Of a stretch of 64,000 nucleotides of DNA, positions 23,293 to 32,031 are shown piece after piece. A model generated the notes under the pieces. It was not told where the DNA came from. It made no database searches and saw only the letters and a list, made by a program, of their open reading frames with translations. The position numbers and the translations under genes were made by a program. The stretch is from Streptomyces sp. TBY4 (lineage in GTDB: Bacteria > Actinomycetota > Actinomycetes > Streptomycetales > Streptomycetaceae): NCBI RefSeq assembly GCF_024213195.1, contig NZ_JANAVF010000014.1, positions 173,963 through 237,962 of the forward strand. The letters are read 5' to 3'. Within the stretch, counting starts at the first letter, position 1. The number at the start of each line of letters is the position of its first letter.

Positions 23293-24210
23293 ATGTCTGC
23301 CATCACCACCACGCCCGACCACACTCCGTCGCTCCTCACCAGAAAGCAGAAGCAGGCCGGTTTCGCCTCGTCCGCGGCCCTGCTCCTCGCCACCGTGCTC
23401 ACGGGCTGCGCGGGTTCCGCCCAGGCCGATTCCTCCGCGCTGCAGGCCAGCGGATCCACGACCGTCGCCCCGGTCGCCTCTGACGCCGCCGAGGCCCTCA
23501 AGGGCCGCGGCCTGAAGATCACGGTGGCCACCCAGGGTGGTTCGGCCGGCGGCATCTCCCAGCTCGGCGCCAAACAGATCCAGGTGGCGCTGAGCTCCAA
23601 GCCCCTGTCCGACGAGGACAAGAAGTCCCACCCCAACACCGACTTCGTCACGACGCAGATCGGCGCCGACGCGGTCGGCATCATCATCACCAAGGAGGTC
23701 TCCGACGGAGGCGTCAAGAGCCTCACCAAGGAGCAGGTGAAGGGCCTCTTCGAGGGGACGATCACCAACTGGAAGGAGGTCGGCGGCCCGGACCTGAACG
23801 TCTTCGTCTACGACAAGGAGCCCGGTCGCGGTACCCGCGAGGTGCTCGACAAGTTCGTCTACGGCAAGGGGAAGCCCCCGCTGCCGCCGCAGTCCGCCAA
23901 CTACGCCGTCGTCGGCGGCAACCTGGAGACCCGCAACAAGCTGGAGTCCACCCGCGGCGCCATCGCGCCCCTGTCGACCGGCTTCATCGAGGGCCGTGAC
24001 GGTCTGGTGGCCGTGCCCCTGGACGGCGTCGCCCCCACCCTCGAAAACGTCGCGTCCTCCAAGTACCCGATGACCCGGCCGCTGTTCATGATCACTGACG
24101 GGCAGCCGAAGGGCGCCGTCAAGGAGTACATCGACTACCTGCTCTCGGCCGAGGGCCAGAAGCTCCTTCCGGTGCACGGCTACCTGACCCGTCAGCAGAT
24201 GGGTCTCTGA
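23293..24210 (+). CDS. PstS-like substrate-binding lipoprotein (putative arsenate/phosphate)
   Basis: 305 residues; signal peptide with lipobox LTGC (Cys39) for membrane anchoring. The mature part is PstS-like: ASGSTTVAPVASDAAEAL near the start, GGSAGGISQLGAKQIQVALSS split around the oxyanion site, then GRGTREVLDKFVYGKG, corresponding to the Ser-Gly-Thr-Arg oxyanion loop, here RGTR. PstS proteins bind tetrahedral oxyanions; arsenate is a phosphate mimic. Placement within an arsenic pathway suggests it delivers arsenate as a biosynthetic substrate. First gene of a three-gene operon; the fused permease starts 2 nt downstream. Confidence 0.85.
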   Translation: MSAITTTPDHTPSLLTRKQKQAGFASSAALLLATVLTGCAGSAQADSSALQASGSTTVAPVASDAAEALKGRGLKITVATQGGSAGGISQLGAKQIQVALSSKPLSDEDKKSHPNTDFVTTQIGADAVGIIITKEVSDGGVKSLTKEQVKGLFEGTITNWKEVGGPDLNVFVYDKEPGRGTREVLDKFVYGKGKPPLPPQSANYAVVGGNLETRNKLESTRGAIAPLSTGFIEGRDGLVAVPLDGVAPTLENVASSKYPMTRPLFMITDGQPKGAVKEYIDYLLSAEGQKLLPVHGYLTRQQMGL

Positions 24211-24212
24211 CC

Positions 24213-26054
24213 GTGAGCGTCACTCTGGAGCGCCCGGCCGAGGTCCAGGCGCCCGGACCCACAGCGTCGCGGCCGCCCGCCCAGGGCGGCCGCCCGCGGC
24301 GGGCGAGATGGGTGTGGGGATGGGTGTACACCGGGATGTTCTCGGTGGTCCTCGTCATGGCCGTGCTCGTCGGGTATCTCGCCATCGGCATCGCGAGCGG
24401 TGACGTCGACTGGCTCAACCTGGTCTCCGACCCGTCCTGGAGCCCGGTCAACGGGGCCTTCGGCGCCCTGTCCATGATCTACGGCTCGGCCGTCGTGTGC
24501 GTCCTGGCCCTGCTGCTGGCCGTGCCGGTCGGCTGGTCCGCGGCCATCGCCCTGTCGGAGTACCTGCCGCCGCGCTTCGCCCGGCCCCTGCGGCTGAGCG
24601 TGGAGCTGCTGGCGGCGGTCCCCTCCATCGTCTACGGCCTCATCGGCATCATGGTGATCCGGCCGTTCGTCTCGATGCTGGGCGGAGTACCGGGCGGCGA
24701 CAGCCTGCTCGCCGCCGGCATCGTCCTCGCCGTGATGATCATGCCGACCATCGTGGCCGTCAGCGTGGACGCCCTGTCGGCCGTCCCGGCCCGCTACCGG
24801 GAGGCCGCGTACTCCCTCGGCCTGACCCGCCGCGAGGTCGTGCGCGCTGCCGTACTGCCGCAGGCCCGGGCGGGCATGCGCGCCGGCGTCCTGCTCGGCC
24901 TGGCCCGGGGACTCGGCGAGGCCATCGCGGTCTTCATGGTCATCGGCCGCGCCGACGGAAGGCTCCCGGCGTCCCCCGGAGACTTCTTCGACTCCCTGGT
25001 CCGCCCCGGCCAGACCCTGACCACCAAGCTGGCCGGCCCGGAACCGATGCTCGCCGGTACGTCCGGCCCCTACTTCGCGGCGCTGTGCGCCCTGGGCGTC
25101 ATCCTGCTCCTCCTGGTGGCCGCAGCGACCGTCTGGGGCACCCGGAAGTCCTCGAACCGTCCCGCCAAGCGCGGCCTGCGCGGCCACAAGGCCGCCACCC
25201 GCCTGCGCATTCCGCGCGACCGGTTCACGACCCTGCTGCGGATGGGCGCCCTGGCGCTGCCTGGAGCCCTCCTCCTGGGCATGCTCGCCATCCTCCTGAC
25301 CCGGGGCAGCTCCGCACTCAGCCCGGCCTTCTGGTTCTCCCCGTCCACGGGCGCCGCCGGCGGCGGAGTGCGCGACCAGATCCTCGGCACGCTCCTGCTC
25401 CTGGGGACCACCGCCCTGATCGCCCTGCCCCTCGGCTACGCGGCAGGCGTCCTGCTCGGCACCCGGGCGACCGGGAAGACCACACGTGTACTGGAAACCC
25501 TCACGGTCGCCATCGGCGGAACTCCCACCATCCTGCTGGGCCTTGCCGGCTACGTCCTGTTCTGCTCCGCCATGGGCTGGGGCCGGTCCTGGCTGGCAGG
25601 AGCCATCGTCCTGGTGCCCGTGGTCGTACCGGTCGTCGCCCTCACCACGGCAGGGCGCATCCGGAGCATGCCGCCCGAGATCACCGAGAGCGCCCTGGCC
25701 CTCGGCCTGACCCGCGCCCAGTACATCCGCTCCGTGGTCATCCCGTACACCTGGCCGGCCACGCTCACCGGTCTGCTGCTCGGCCTGGCCCGCGCGGCCG
25801 GCGAGACGGCACCGCTGATCTTCACCGCCACGGTGTTCTTCGGAGCGCCCGCCGTACCGGCGGGGATCGTCAACTCCCCGGTGCAGGCGCTGCCGACGCA
25901 CATCTTCACCCTGTCCCAGGACTCGGGTGCCCCGGAGGCGATCACCCAGGCGTGGGGCAGCGCCCTGGTCCTGGTGCTGATCACCGCAGCACTTCTCAGC
26001 CTGGCGGTGGCCCTGCGCAACCGCTTCGAAGGAGCACGACGATGGACCACGTGA
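24213..26054 (+). CDS. Fused PstC-PstA ABC permease
   Basis: 613 residues containing two binding-protein-dependent permease domains. The first half (about 30-290) has six TMs and the EAAYSLGLTRREVVRAAVLP loop; the second half (about 330-600) repeats this with ESALALGLTRAQYIRSVVIP. These EAA loops contact the ATPase. A charged linker (RKSSNRPAKRGLRGHKAAT, near 310-330) joins the halves. In ordinary Pst systems PstC and PstA are separate proteins, so the fusion marks a diverged system. GTG start. It overlaps the ATPase gene by 13 nt. Confidence 0.88.
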   Translation: MSVTLERPAEVQAPGPTASRPPAQGGRPRRARWVWGWVYTGMFSVVLVMAVLVGYLAIGIASGDVDWLNLVSDPSWSPVNGAFGALSMIYGSAVVCVLALLLAVPVGWSAAIALSEYLPPRFARPLRLSVELLAAVPSIVYGLIGIMVIRPFVSMLGGVPGGDSLLAAGIVLAVMIMPTIVAVSVDALSAVPARYREAAYSLGLTRREVVRAAVLPQARAGMRAGVLLGLARGLGEAIAVFMVIGRADGRLPASPGDFFDSLVRPGQTLTTKLAGPEPMLAGTSGPYFAALCALGVILLLLVAAATVWGTRKSSNRPAKRGLRGHKAATRLRIPRDRFTTLLRMGALALPGALLLGMLAILLTRGSSALSPAFWFSPSTGAAGGGVRDQILGTLLLLGTTALIALPLGYAAGVLLGTRATGKTTRVLETLTVAIGGTPTILLGLAGYVLFCSAMGWGRSWLAGAIVLVPVVVPVVALTTAGRIRSMPPEITESALALGLTRAQYIRSVVIPYTWPATLTGLLLGLARAAGETAPLIFTATVFFGAPAVPAGIVNSPVQALPTHIFTLSQDSGAPEAITQAWGSALVLVLITAALLSLAVALRNRFEGARRWTT

Positions 26055-26734
26055 TATCCGTCCGCGACCTGCGGGTCCTCGACGGCAAGAAGACCCTGGT
26101 CGGCCCCGTCACCTTCGACCTGACCCAGGGCTCCACCACGGGCCTGTGCGGCCCCTCCGGCGCCGGCAAGTCGACGGTGCTGCGCGCCCTGGTCGACCTG
26201 CTGCCCCACGGCCTCACCCGCGAGGGCCACTTGGAGGTTCTGGGACGCTCCTTCCGCCACCGCAAGGGCGACTCCGGCCTGCGGAGCACGGTCGTCCTGG
26301 TGCCGCAGACGCCCGTGGTCTTCGGCGGGAGCATCCTGGACAACGCCCTCTTCGGGCTACGGCACTTGGTACGCGCTTCCCGCTCCGACCTGCACGACCG
26401 GGTGGAGCAGGCCCTGAAGGAAGCGGGGCTGTGGAACGAGGTCTGCAACCGGCTCGACTCGCCCGCCCAGTCACTCTCCAACGGGCAGCGCCAGCGCCTG
26501 TGCCTGGCCCGCGCCCTGGCCCTGGAACCGGCGGCCCTCCTGCTCGACGAGCCCACCAGCGCGCTCGACGAGCGGAGCCGGGACACGGTCGAGGAGTCGG
26601 TGGCCGCCCTGCGCGGCAACCGCACGGTCCTGCTCGTCTCGCACGATCCGGCGCAGGTGGAGCGGCTCTGCGACCGCACGGTCCGGCTGGAGCTGCCGGA
26701 AACCCTGACGTGCTCGCCGGCGGCAGCCGCCTGA
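26042..26734 (+). CDS. PstB-like ABC transporter ATPase
   Basis: 230 residues: Walker A GPSGAGKST (37-45), Q-loop VPQTPVVFGG, signature LSNGQRQR (Asn in place of the usual Gly), Walker B AALLLDEPTSALDE and switch VSHDP. Slightly shorter than PstB (about 255). ATG 26042 follows GAAGGAGCACG inside the permease gene. Provides energy for import through the fused permease; a strong hairpin follows. Confidence 0.87.
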   Translation: MDHVISVRDLRVLDGKKTLVGPVTFDLTQGSTTGLCGPSGAGKSTVLRALVDLLPHGLTREGHLEVLGRSFRHRKGDSGLRSTVVLVPQTPVVFGGSILDNALFGLRHLVRASRSDLHDRVEQALKEAGLWNEVCNRLDSPAQSLSNGQRQRLCLARALALEPAALLLDEPTSALDERSRDTVEESVAALRGNRTVLLVSHDPAQVERLCDRTVRLELPETLTCSPAAAA

Positions 26735-26773
26735 GCACAGCGCACACCGCACAACGCATGCAAGCAATGAGAA

Positions 26774-26818
26774 CCGGGCCCGGTCCGTCGTGTCGACATC
26801 ACGACGGGCCGGGCCCGG
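26774..26818. terminator. Bidirectional terminator hairpin
   Basis: 19-bp arms (26774-26792 and 26800-26818, one G-U) between the convergent importer operon and the thioredoxin-reductase gene. Confidence 0.8.
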
Positions 26819-26860
26819 AGTGCGTGACCGGGGCGACGGCCACGCCGTCGCCCCGCCCCG

Positions 26861-27865
26861 TTACGCGACCGGCACGAGGGCTTCCACCCGTACGTCGGCC
26901 AGCGCGGCCAGGTACCGCTCCGCGTCCAAGGCCGCCGAGCAGCCGGAGCCCGCCGCGGTGATGGCCTGGCGGTATATGTGGTCCACCACGTCGCCCGCGC
27001 CGAAAACGCCCGGGATGTTCGTACGGGTCGTGGGGGCCTGGGTCTTGAGGTAGCCCTCGGCGTCCAATTCGAGCTGGTCGGCGAAGAGTTCCGTACGGGG
27101 GTCGTGGCCGATGGCGACGAACAGGCCCGTCACGTCCAGGTCGCGCGTCTTGCCGGTGAGGACGTCGCGCAGGACGAGGCCGGAGAGCATCCCGCCGGTC
27201 TCCTTGATCTCGGCGACCTCGCTGTCGAAGGCGAAGGAGATCTTGTCGTCGGCGAACGCCCGGTCCTGCATGGCCTTGGAGGCGCGCAGGGTGGAGCGGC
27301 GGTGGACGATGGTGACCGAGCGGGCGAAGCGGGTGAGGAAGGTGGCTTCTTCCATGGCGGTGTCACCGCCACCGACCACGACGATGTCGCGGTCGCGGAA
27401 GAAGAAGCCGTCGCAGGTGGCGCACCAGGAGACCCCGCGGCCGGAGAGCGCGTCCTCGTTCGGGAGGCCGAGCTTGCGGTAGCCGGAGCCGGTCGCGATG
27501 ATCACGGCCTTCGCGCGGTGGACGGTCCCCTCGGAGTCCGTCAGCAGCTTGATCTCACCGGTCAGGTCGACGGAGACGATGTCGTCGTCGATCATCTCGG
27601 CACCGAACTTCTCCGCCTGCGCCCGCATGTTGTCCATGAGGTCGGGGCCGTCGATGCCGCTGGGGAAGCCGGGGAAGTTCTCGACCTCGGTGGTCGTGGT
27701 CAGCGAGCCGCCGACGAATATGGAGCTGCCGAACAGCAGGGGCTTCAGCTGTGCGCGGGCCGTGTACAGGGCCGCGGTGTAACCGGCCGGGCCGGAGCCG
27801 ATGATGATGACCTCGCGCACCTCGTCGGTGGCGGCGTCAGCGGCGGCGTCGGTGTTCGTCGTCAT
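26861..27865 (-). CDS. trxB: Thioredoxin reductase
   Basis: 334-residue low-molecular-weight FAD/NADPH thioredoxin reductase. FAD-binding IIGSGPAGYTAALYTARA near the N-terminus, redox CATC (Cys148, Cys151), NADPH-binding VVVGGGDTAMEEATFL and C-terminal FAD contact GVFGAGDVVDHIYRQAI. It follows arsC by 8 nt on the same strand, so it probably regenerates the reductant for arsenate reduction. Streptomyces also carry a housekeeping trxB near the origin; this copy appears dedicated to the arsenic island. Confidence 0.93.
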   Translation of the reverse strand: MTTNTDAAADAATDEVREVIIIGSGPAGYTAALYTARAQLKPLLFGSSIFVGGSLTTTTEVENFPGFPSGIDGPDLMDNMRAQAEKFGAEMIDDDIVSVDLTGEIKLLTDSEGTVHRAKAVIIATGSGYRKLGLPNEDALSGRGVSWCATCDGFFFRDRDIVVVGGGDTAMEEATFLTRFARSVTIVHRRSTLRASKAMQDRAFADDKISFAFDSEVAEIKETGGMLSGLVLRDVLTGKTRDLDVTGLFVAIGHDPRTELFADQLELDAEGYLKTQAPTTRTNIPGVFGAGDVVDHIYRQAITAAGSGCSAALDAERYLAALADVRVEALVPVA

Positions 27866-27872
27866 GATGCGG

Positions 27873-28304
27873 TCAGTTCTCCTGCTTCTTCGCGGCCTTG
27901 GCGTCGATCTCGGCGATCAGGCCTTCGATGAGGCCCTTGATCTCGTCACGGATGGGGCGGACGGCCTCCACGCCCTGGCCGGCCGGGTCTTCCAGCGCCC
28001 AGTCGAGGTAGGTCTTGCCGGGGAAGTACGGGCAGGCGTCGCCGCAGCCCATGGTGATGATGTAGTCGGACGCCTGCGCGGCCTCGGGGGTGAGGACCTT
28101 CGGCTTCTGGTCGGAGATGTCGATGCCCAGCTCCGCCATGGCGGCGACGGCCGAGGGGTTGATCCGGTCTCCGGGAACGGATCCCGCGGAGCGGACCTCG
28201 ACGCGGTCGCCCGCGAGGTGGCGGAGGAACCCGGCCGCCATCTGGGAGCGGCCCGCGTTGTGGATGCAGACGAACAGGACAGAGGCGGCAGGAGCGGAGG
28301 ACAT
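27873..28304 (-). CDS. arsC: Thioredoxin-dependent arsenate reductase
   Basis: 143 residues of the low-molecular-weight phosphatase fold. P-loop CIHNAGRS (Cys13, Arg19) and the redox Cys pair in MGCGDACPYFPGKTYLDW (Cys87, Cys91) with the general acid Asp101; this three-Cys arrangement is that of thioredoxin-coupled ArsC. It reduces arsenate to arsenite. Operon with trxB immediately downstream. Cytoplasmic. Confidence 0.95.
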   Translation of the reverse strand: MSSAPAASVLFVCIHNAGRSQMAAGFLRHLAGDRVEVRSAGSVPGDRINPSAVAAMAELGIDISDQKPKVLTPEAAQASDYIITMGCGDACPYFPGKTYLDWALEDPAGQGVEAVRPIRDEIKGLIEGLIAEIDAKAAKKQEN

Positions 28305-28360
28305 CTGTTCTTCCTTGGGGTGGGATCTGCTGCGGTGGAGAGGGACGGGGCCGGGGACGC

Positions 28361-28507
28361 TCAGGGGGCGCAGCCCATCGTGATCACGATGTCGGCGGCC
28401 TCGACGAGCCCCTCCGTCAGCCCCTGGGTGTGGGCGAGGGCTTCCAGCCGCTCGGCCCCCGCGGCCAGGCGTTCGTCCGGCAGGAGGGGCGAGGAAGGCG
28501 TGGGCAT
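28361..28507 (-). pseudogene. Truncated arsenate-reductase-like fragment
   Basis: 48-codon frame whose last residues EAADIVITMGCAP match the ArsC region before the redox Cys (compare IITMGCGDACP in the intact gene), then stops. The preceding 30 residues (DERLAAGAERLEALAHTQ) do not include the CxNAGRS P-loop. It looks like a decayed second arsC, directly upstream of the intact one. A small real peptide cannot be excluded. Confidence 0.55.
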
Positions 28508-28561
28508 GGCGATCCTGTTCCGAGGAGCCAGTAAGGTCAGCTCGGGCTGGTGTCAGCCCCT

Positions 28562-28583
28562 ACTGATGTGACAGTATCAGCAC
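28562..28583. promoter_or_regulatory. ArsR operator shared with acr3 promoter
   Basis: ACTGATGTGACAGTATCAG plus CAC, directly before the ArsR ATG. A copy matching 18 of 22 positions lies upstream of acr3 at 33964-33985 (in inverted orientation). Confidence 0.7.
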
Positions 28584-28898
28584 ATGATGACGTCAGTCGA
28601 CACTGAACTGATCCGAGTCCTGGCAGACCCCCTCAGGCTTCAGATCGTGACCCTGCTCTCCCGCGAGACGCTGTGCACCACGCACCTCGTGGAAGAGACC
28701 GGTGCCAAGCAGACCAACCTCTCCAACCACCTGAAGGTGCTCAGAGAGGCCGGGGTCGTGGAGACCGAACCGTGCGGCCGCTTCATCTACTACAAGCTCC
28801 GCCCGGAAGTCATCGAGGCCATCGCCGGTCAGTTCGCCGACCTCGCTCGGACCGCGCGCGCCACTTCCGAAGCGAACATCAAGCGGTCCTGCCCATAG
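28584..28898 (+). CDS. arsR: ArsR-family metalloregulator
   Basis: 104-residue regulator: LADPLRLQIVTLLS, recognition helix AKQTNLSNHLKVLREAG, wing FIYYKLRPEVIEAI. The Cys in LCTTHLV and a C-terminal SCP are candidates for As(III) binding; the classical CVCD is missing. This subtype resembles the Corynebacterium/Streptomyces ArsR with non-classical Cys sites. Its operator abuts the start codon, so the mRNA may be nearly leaderless. It leads the channel/monooxygenase genes and is divergent from arsC. Confidence 0.9.
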   Translation: MMTSVDTELIRVLADPLRLQIVTLLSRETLCTTHLVEETGAKQTNLSNHLKVLREAGVVETEPCGRFIYYKLRPEVIEAIAGQFADLARTARATSEANIKRSCP

Positions 28899-28936
28899 CC
28901 CGCTTGGTTTCCCCCTCACCTGCCCGAGGAGAACCG

Positions 28937-29731
28937 TTGTCCGTCACCGAGCCCGTCGGCACCGCCCCCGCAGCGGTCACCGCGATACCCGCCGACGCGC
29001 CCCGGCCCGCACCCGGCGCGACCCCGCCCGCCACTCCGCTGGTGGCCCGCGCCGCAGCCGAGCTGGTGGGCTCCGCCGCCCTGGTCGCGATCGTCGTCGG
29101 GTCCGGAATCCAGGCGACGCAGCTGACCCAGGACGTGGCGCTCCAGCTCCTGGCCAACTCCACCGCCACGGTCTTCGGCCTCGGCGTCCTGATCGCCCTC
29201 CTCGGCCCGGTCTCCGGGGCCCACTTCAACCCGGTGGTCAGCCTCGCCGAGTGGTGGAGCACCCGCCGCACCGGCGGCGGCGTCACCGCCCGCGAGCTGG
29301 CCGTCTACGTCCCCTCGCAGATCGCCGGCGCCATCGCGGGGGCGATCCTCGCGGATGCGATGTTCGGCGAGCCGCTGGTGAAGTGGTCCACCCACGACCG
29401 CTCCCACGGGAACCTCCTCCTCGGCGAGGTCGTCGCCACCGCCGGCCTGATCCTGCTGATCTTCGGCCTGGCGCGGACGGACCGCCTGCGGTTCGCGCCC
29501 GTCGCCGTGGCCTCGTACATCGGCGCCGCGTACTGGTTCACCTCCTCCACCTCCTTCGCCAACCCGGCCGTCACCATCGGCCGCGCCTTCACCGACACCT
29601 TCGCGGGCATCGCCCCCGCCTCCGTCCCGGCTTTCGTCGGCGTTCAGTTGGTCGGTGCGGTGGTGGGCCTGGCCCTGGTCGCGGTCATCTTCATGCGCGG
29701 CAGGACGGACAGCGGGACGCCCGCCGCATGA
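28937..29731 (+). CDS. MIP-family aquaglyceroporin-like channel
   Basis: 264 residues with six TMs and two half-helix boxes: GAHFNPVVS (NPV) and SFANPAVTIGR (NPA). A Pro/Ala-rich N-terminal tail of about 40 residues precedes TM1. TTG 28937 follows CGAGGAGAACCG. In other bacteria MIP channels in ars operons (AqpS) conduct arsenite or methylated arsenicals across the membrane. It overlaps the flavin monooxygenase gene by 4 nt. Confidence 0.9.
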   Translation: MSVTEPVGTAPAAVTAIPADAPRPAPGATPPATPLVARAAAELVGSAALVAIVVGSGIQATQLTQDVALQLLANSTATVFGLGVLIALLGPVSGAHFNPVVSLAEWWSTRRTGGGVTARELAVYVPSQIAGAIAGAILADAMFGEPLVKWSTHDRSHGNLLLGEVVATAGLILLIFGLARTDRLRFAPVAVASYIGAAYWFTSSTSFANPAVTIGRAFTDTFAGIAPASVPAFVGVQLVGAVVGLALVAVIFMRGRTDSGTPAA

Positions 29732-30789
29732 CGCAGCGCACGGATGTGCTGGTGATCGGCGGCGGCCAGTCCGGGCTCGCCGCCGGCTACCACCTGCGCC
29801 GCCTGGGCATCGAGCACGTCATCCTCGACGCCCAGGCGGGCGCGGGCGGAGCCTGGCAGCACACGTGGGATTCGCTGCGGCTCTTCTCGCCCGCCGCGTA
29901 CTCCTCGCTGCCGGGCCGCTTCATGCCCGCCCAGGAGGGCGAGGTGTACCCCGATGCCGCGCACGTGGTCGCGTACCTCGCCGACTACGAGAAGCGCTAC
30001 GCGCTTCCCGTCCAGCGGGGCGTACGGGTCTCGGCCGTCCACCGCGACGGCGACCACCTGCGCGTGGAGACCGACTCCGGCGACTGGCGGGCCCGCGCGG
30101 TCGTCAGCGCGACCGGGACCTGGACCCGCCCGTTCCTGCCCGCAGCCCCCGGGCGGCGCGAGTTCCAGGGCCGCCGGCTCCACACCGTGCAGTACGGCAG
30201 CCCGGCCGAGTTCGCCGGACAGCGGGTCATCGTGGTGGGCGGCGGCAACTCCGGAGCCCAGATCGCCGCCGACCTCGCCCACGCCGGCACCGACCTGACC
30301 TGGGTCACCCAGCGCCCGCCCCGCTACCTGCCCGACGACATCGACGGCCGGGCCCTCTTCGACGCCGCCACCGCCCGCCGCAAGGCGCTCGACGCGGGCA
30401 GCACCGACACCGGCGGGGTCGCCTCCCTCGGCGACATCGTCGCCGTGCCGCCCGTACGCGCGGCCCGCGACGCCGGGCTGCTCCCGGCGAAGCCGATGTT
30501 CACCCGACTCACTCCCAGCGGCGCCGAGTGGGCCGACGGAACCTTCACCGAAGCGGACGCGGTCATCTGGTGCACCGGCTTCCGCCCCGCACTCGCCCAC
30601 TTCGCGTCGATGCGCCTGCGGGGCACCGACGGCCACATCGCCACCGTCGGTACGCGCGCCGCAGACGAGCCGCGGCTGCACCTGCTCGGCTACGGCGACT
30701 GGACGGGCCCGGCCTCCGCCACCCTCATCGGCGTCGGGCGCCCGGCCCGCGACGCGGCCCGCGAGATCGCCGACCTGCTGGGCCGCTGA
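29728..30789 (+). CDS. arsO: ArsO-like flavin-containing monooxygenase
   Basis: 353-residue single-component FAD/NADPH monooxygenase. FAD Rossmann VIGGGQSGLAAGYHLRR, FMO-type ATGTWTRPF, and NADPH Rossmann IVVGGGNSGAQIAADLA, with a late DAVIWCTGFRP (ATG motif II). It matches the ArsO group found in actinobacterial arsenic operons; the substrate is not firmly established, but oxidation of an arsenical is expected. Operon partner of the MIP channel through an ATGA overlap. Confidence 0.82.
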   Translation: MTQRTDVLVIGGGQSGLAAGYHLRRLGIEHVILDAQAGAGGAWQHTWDSLRLFSPAAYSSLPGRFMPAQEGEVYPDAAHVVAYLADYEKRYALPVQRGVRVSAVHRDGDHLRVETDSGDWRARAVVSATGTWTRPFLPAAPGRREFQGRRLHTVQYGSPAEFAGQRVIVVGGGNSGAQIAADLAHAGTDLTWVTQRPPRYLPDDIDGRALFDAATARRKALDAGSTDTGGVASLGDIVAVPPVRAARDAGLLPAKPMFTRLTPSGAEWADGTFTEADAVIWCTGFRPALAHFASMRLRGTDGHIATVGTRAADEPRLHLLGYGDWTGPASATLIGVGRPARDAAREIADLLGR

Positions 30790-30948
30790 TCAGCTGGCGG
30801 AGCCGCAGCGCGGTGCGGTGGACTGCGGCTGGGGGTTGACCACGTCCTCCTCCGCCTCCTCGACGATCTGGACGTCGCAGCAGTCGGAGGCGGGCGCGGT
30901 GTCGGACGTGCCGAAGAGCCTGGCGAAGAGGCTGGCCTTGGTGCTCAT
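30790..30948 (-). CDS. 52-residue Cys-pair protein next to ArsP-like permease
   Basis: Small acidic protein: MSTKASLFARLFGTSDTA, SDCCDVQIVEEAEEDVV and a final RCGSAS. The ATG follows GGAGACACACCC. Vicinal Cys23-Cys24 and a third Cys near the end fit a trivalent-arsenical-binding peptide or chaperone. It ends 1 nt beyond the stop of the convergent arsO gene and lies 60 bp downstream of the ArsP-type permease on the same strand, so cotranscription is likely. No family recognised with certainty. Confidence 0.75.
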   Translation of the reverse strand: MSTKASLFARLFGTSDTAPASDCCDVQIVEEAEEDVVNPQPQSTAPRCGSAS

Positions 30949-31008
30949 GGGTGTGTCTCCTTGACGAGTTGAAATGCGGGGCGGGGGCTGTGGGCTCGGC
31001 CGGGCCGG

Positions 31009-31899
31009 TCAGGCGACCAGCGGGACGAGGAATCCGCCGGCCATGGCCAGGCCGAAGATCGAGAGCACGAAGGTGCTGAGGAGCTTGGGCTTGAACAGCT
31101 TGGTCAGCAGGGTGATCTCGGGCGGGCTGATGGCTGCCGCCGCGATGACGAAGGCGAAGACGGCGCCGAGGTTCATGCCGCGTTCCATCAGGGCGAAGCC
31201 GATGGGCAGGGCGGTCTCGGCCCGCATGTAGAGGGGGATGGCGATCAGCGCGGCGATCGGGATGGCGTACCACTTGCCGTCGCCGGCGACGGCGGCCATC
31301 AGGTCGGTGGGGACGGCCCCGTAGATCAGGGCGCCGACCGTGACGCCGATCAGCATCGGCTTGACCATGGGCTTGAGCTCGTCGATGGCGGCCCGCCACG
31401 CACCGGGAAGCTCGGCGCGCAGGCCGCGCCAGGGCACGTACTCCTCCTCCTTGCCGCCTTGTACGCGGACGCGCTTGACCTGGTTGGCGAAGCCGGCGCG
31501 GTGCATGCCGTGGGCGATGAGGAAGGTACCGACGGCGGCGACCGCGGTGAAGCTGGTTGCCATGCCCCAGCCGAAGAGGGCGCCGACGGCCACGAACACG
31601 AACGGATCCATGATCGGAGAGGCGATCAGGAACGCCACGGCGGTGGAGAACGGCACACCGGCGCGGAGGATCCCGGCCAGCACGGGGATGGTCGAACAGG
31701 AACAGAAGGGGGTCAGCGCGCCGAATGCGGCGCCCTTCGTCATCCCCTTGAAGTGGCTGCCTCCGAGCCACTGCGCGAGCTTGTCCGGGCCGATCCTGCG
31801 CATCAGCAGGGTGACGAGGAACGTGACCGCGATGAAGAGCACGGTGAGCTCTCCGGCGATCATCGCGAAGGTCTTGACGACCTCGGGGACCTGGTTCAT
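31009..31899 (-). CDS. arsP: ArsP-type (DUF318) permease
   Basis: 296 residues, about eight TMs. Key motif ALTPFCSCSTIPVLAGIL in TM2 and IASPIMDPFVFV following; second-half repeat LYMRAETALPIGFALMERG. Members export trivalent organoarsenicals or, in some cases, other arsenicals. Distinct from the permease at 12847 (shorter central loop without Cys pairs). The ATG at 31899 is chosen; it is followed by a short hydrophilic stretch before TM1. It is downstream of an ArsR gene and upstream of the 52-residue Cys-pair gene on the same strand. Confidence 0.87.
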   Translation of the reverse strand: MNQVPEVVKTFAMIAGELTVLFIAVTFLVTLLMRRIGPDKLAQWLGGSHFKGMTKGAAFGALTPFCSCSTIPVLAGILRAGVPFSTAVAFLIASPIMDPFVFVAVGALFGWGMATSFTAVAAVGTFLIAHGMHRAGFANQVKRVRVQGGKEEEYVPWRGLRAELPGAWRAAIDELKPMVKPMLIGVTVGALIYGAVPTDLMAAVAGDGKWYAIPIAALIAIPLYMRAETALPIGFALMERGMNLGAVFAFVIAAAAISPPEITLLTKLFKPKLLSTFVLSIFGLAMAGGFLVPLVA

Positions 31900-32031
31900 T
31901 TGGGTGTACCTCAGAGCTTGCGGCAGCACTGTGCCGACCCACCGGCTCGCAGACACAGCCGTAGGTGAGGGGGCGGGCTCAGTTATGTGTGGGGGTGTTG
32001 GGAGTACGGGTCGATGCGGGCCCTGCTCAGA

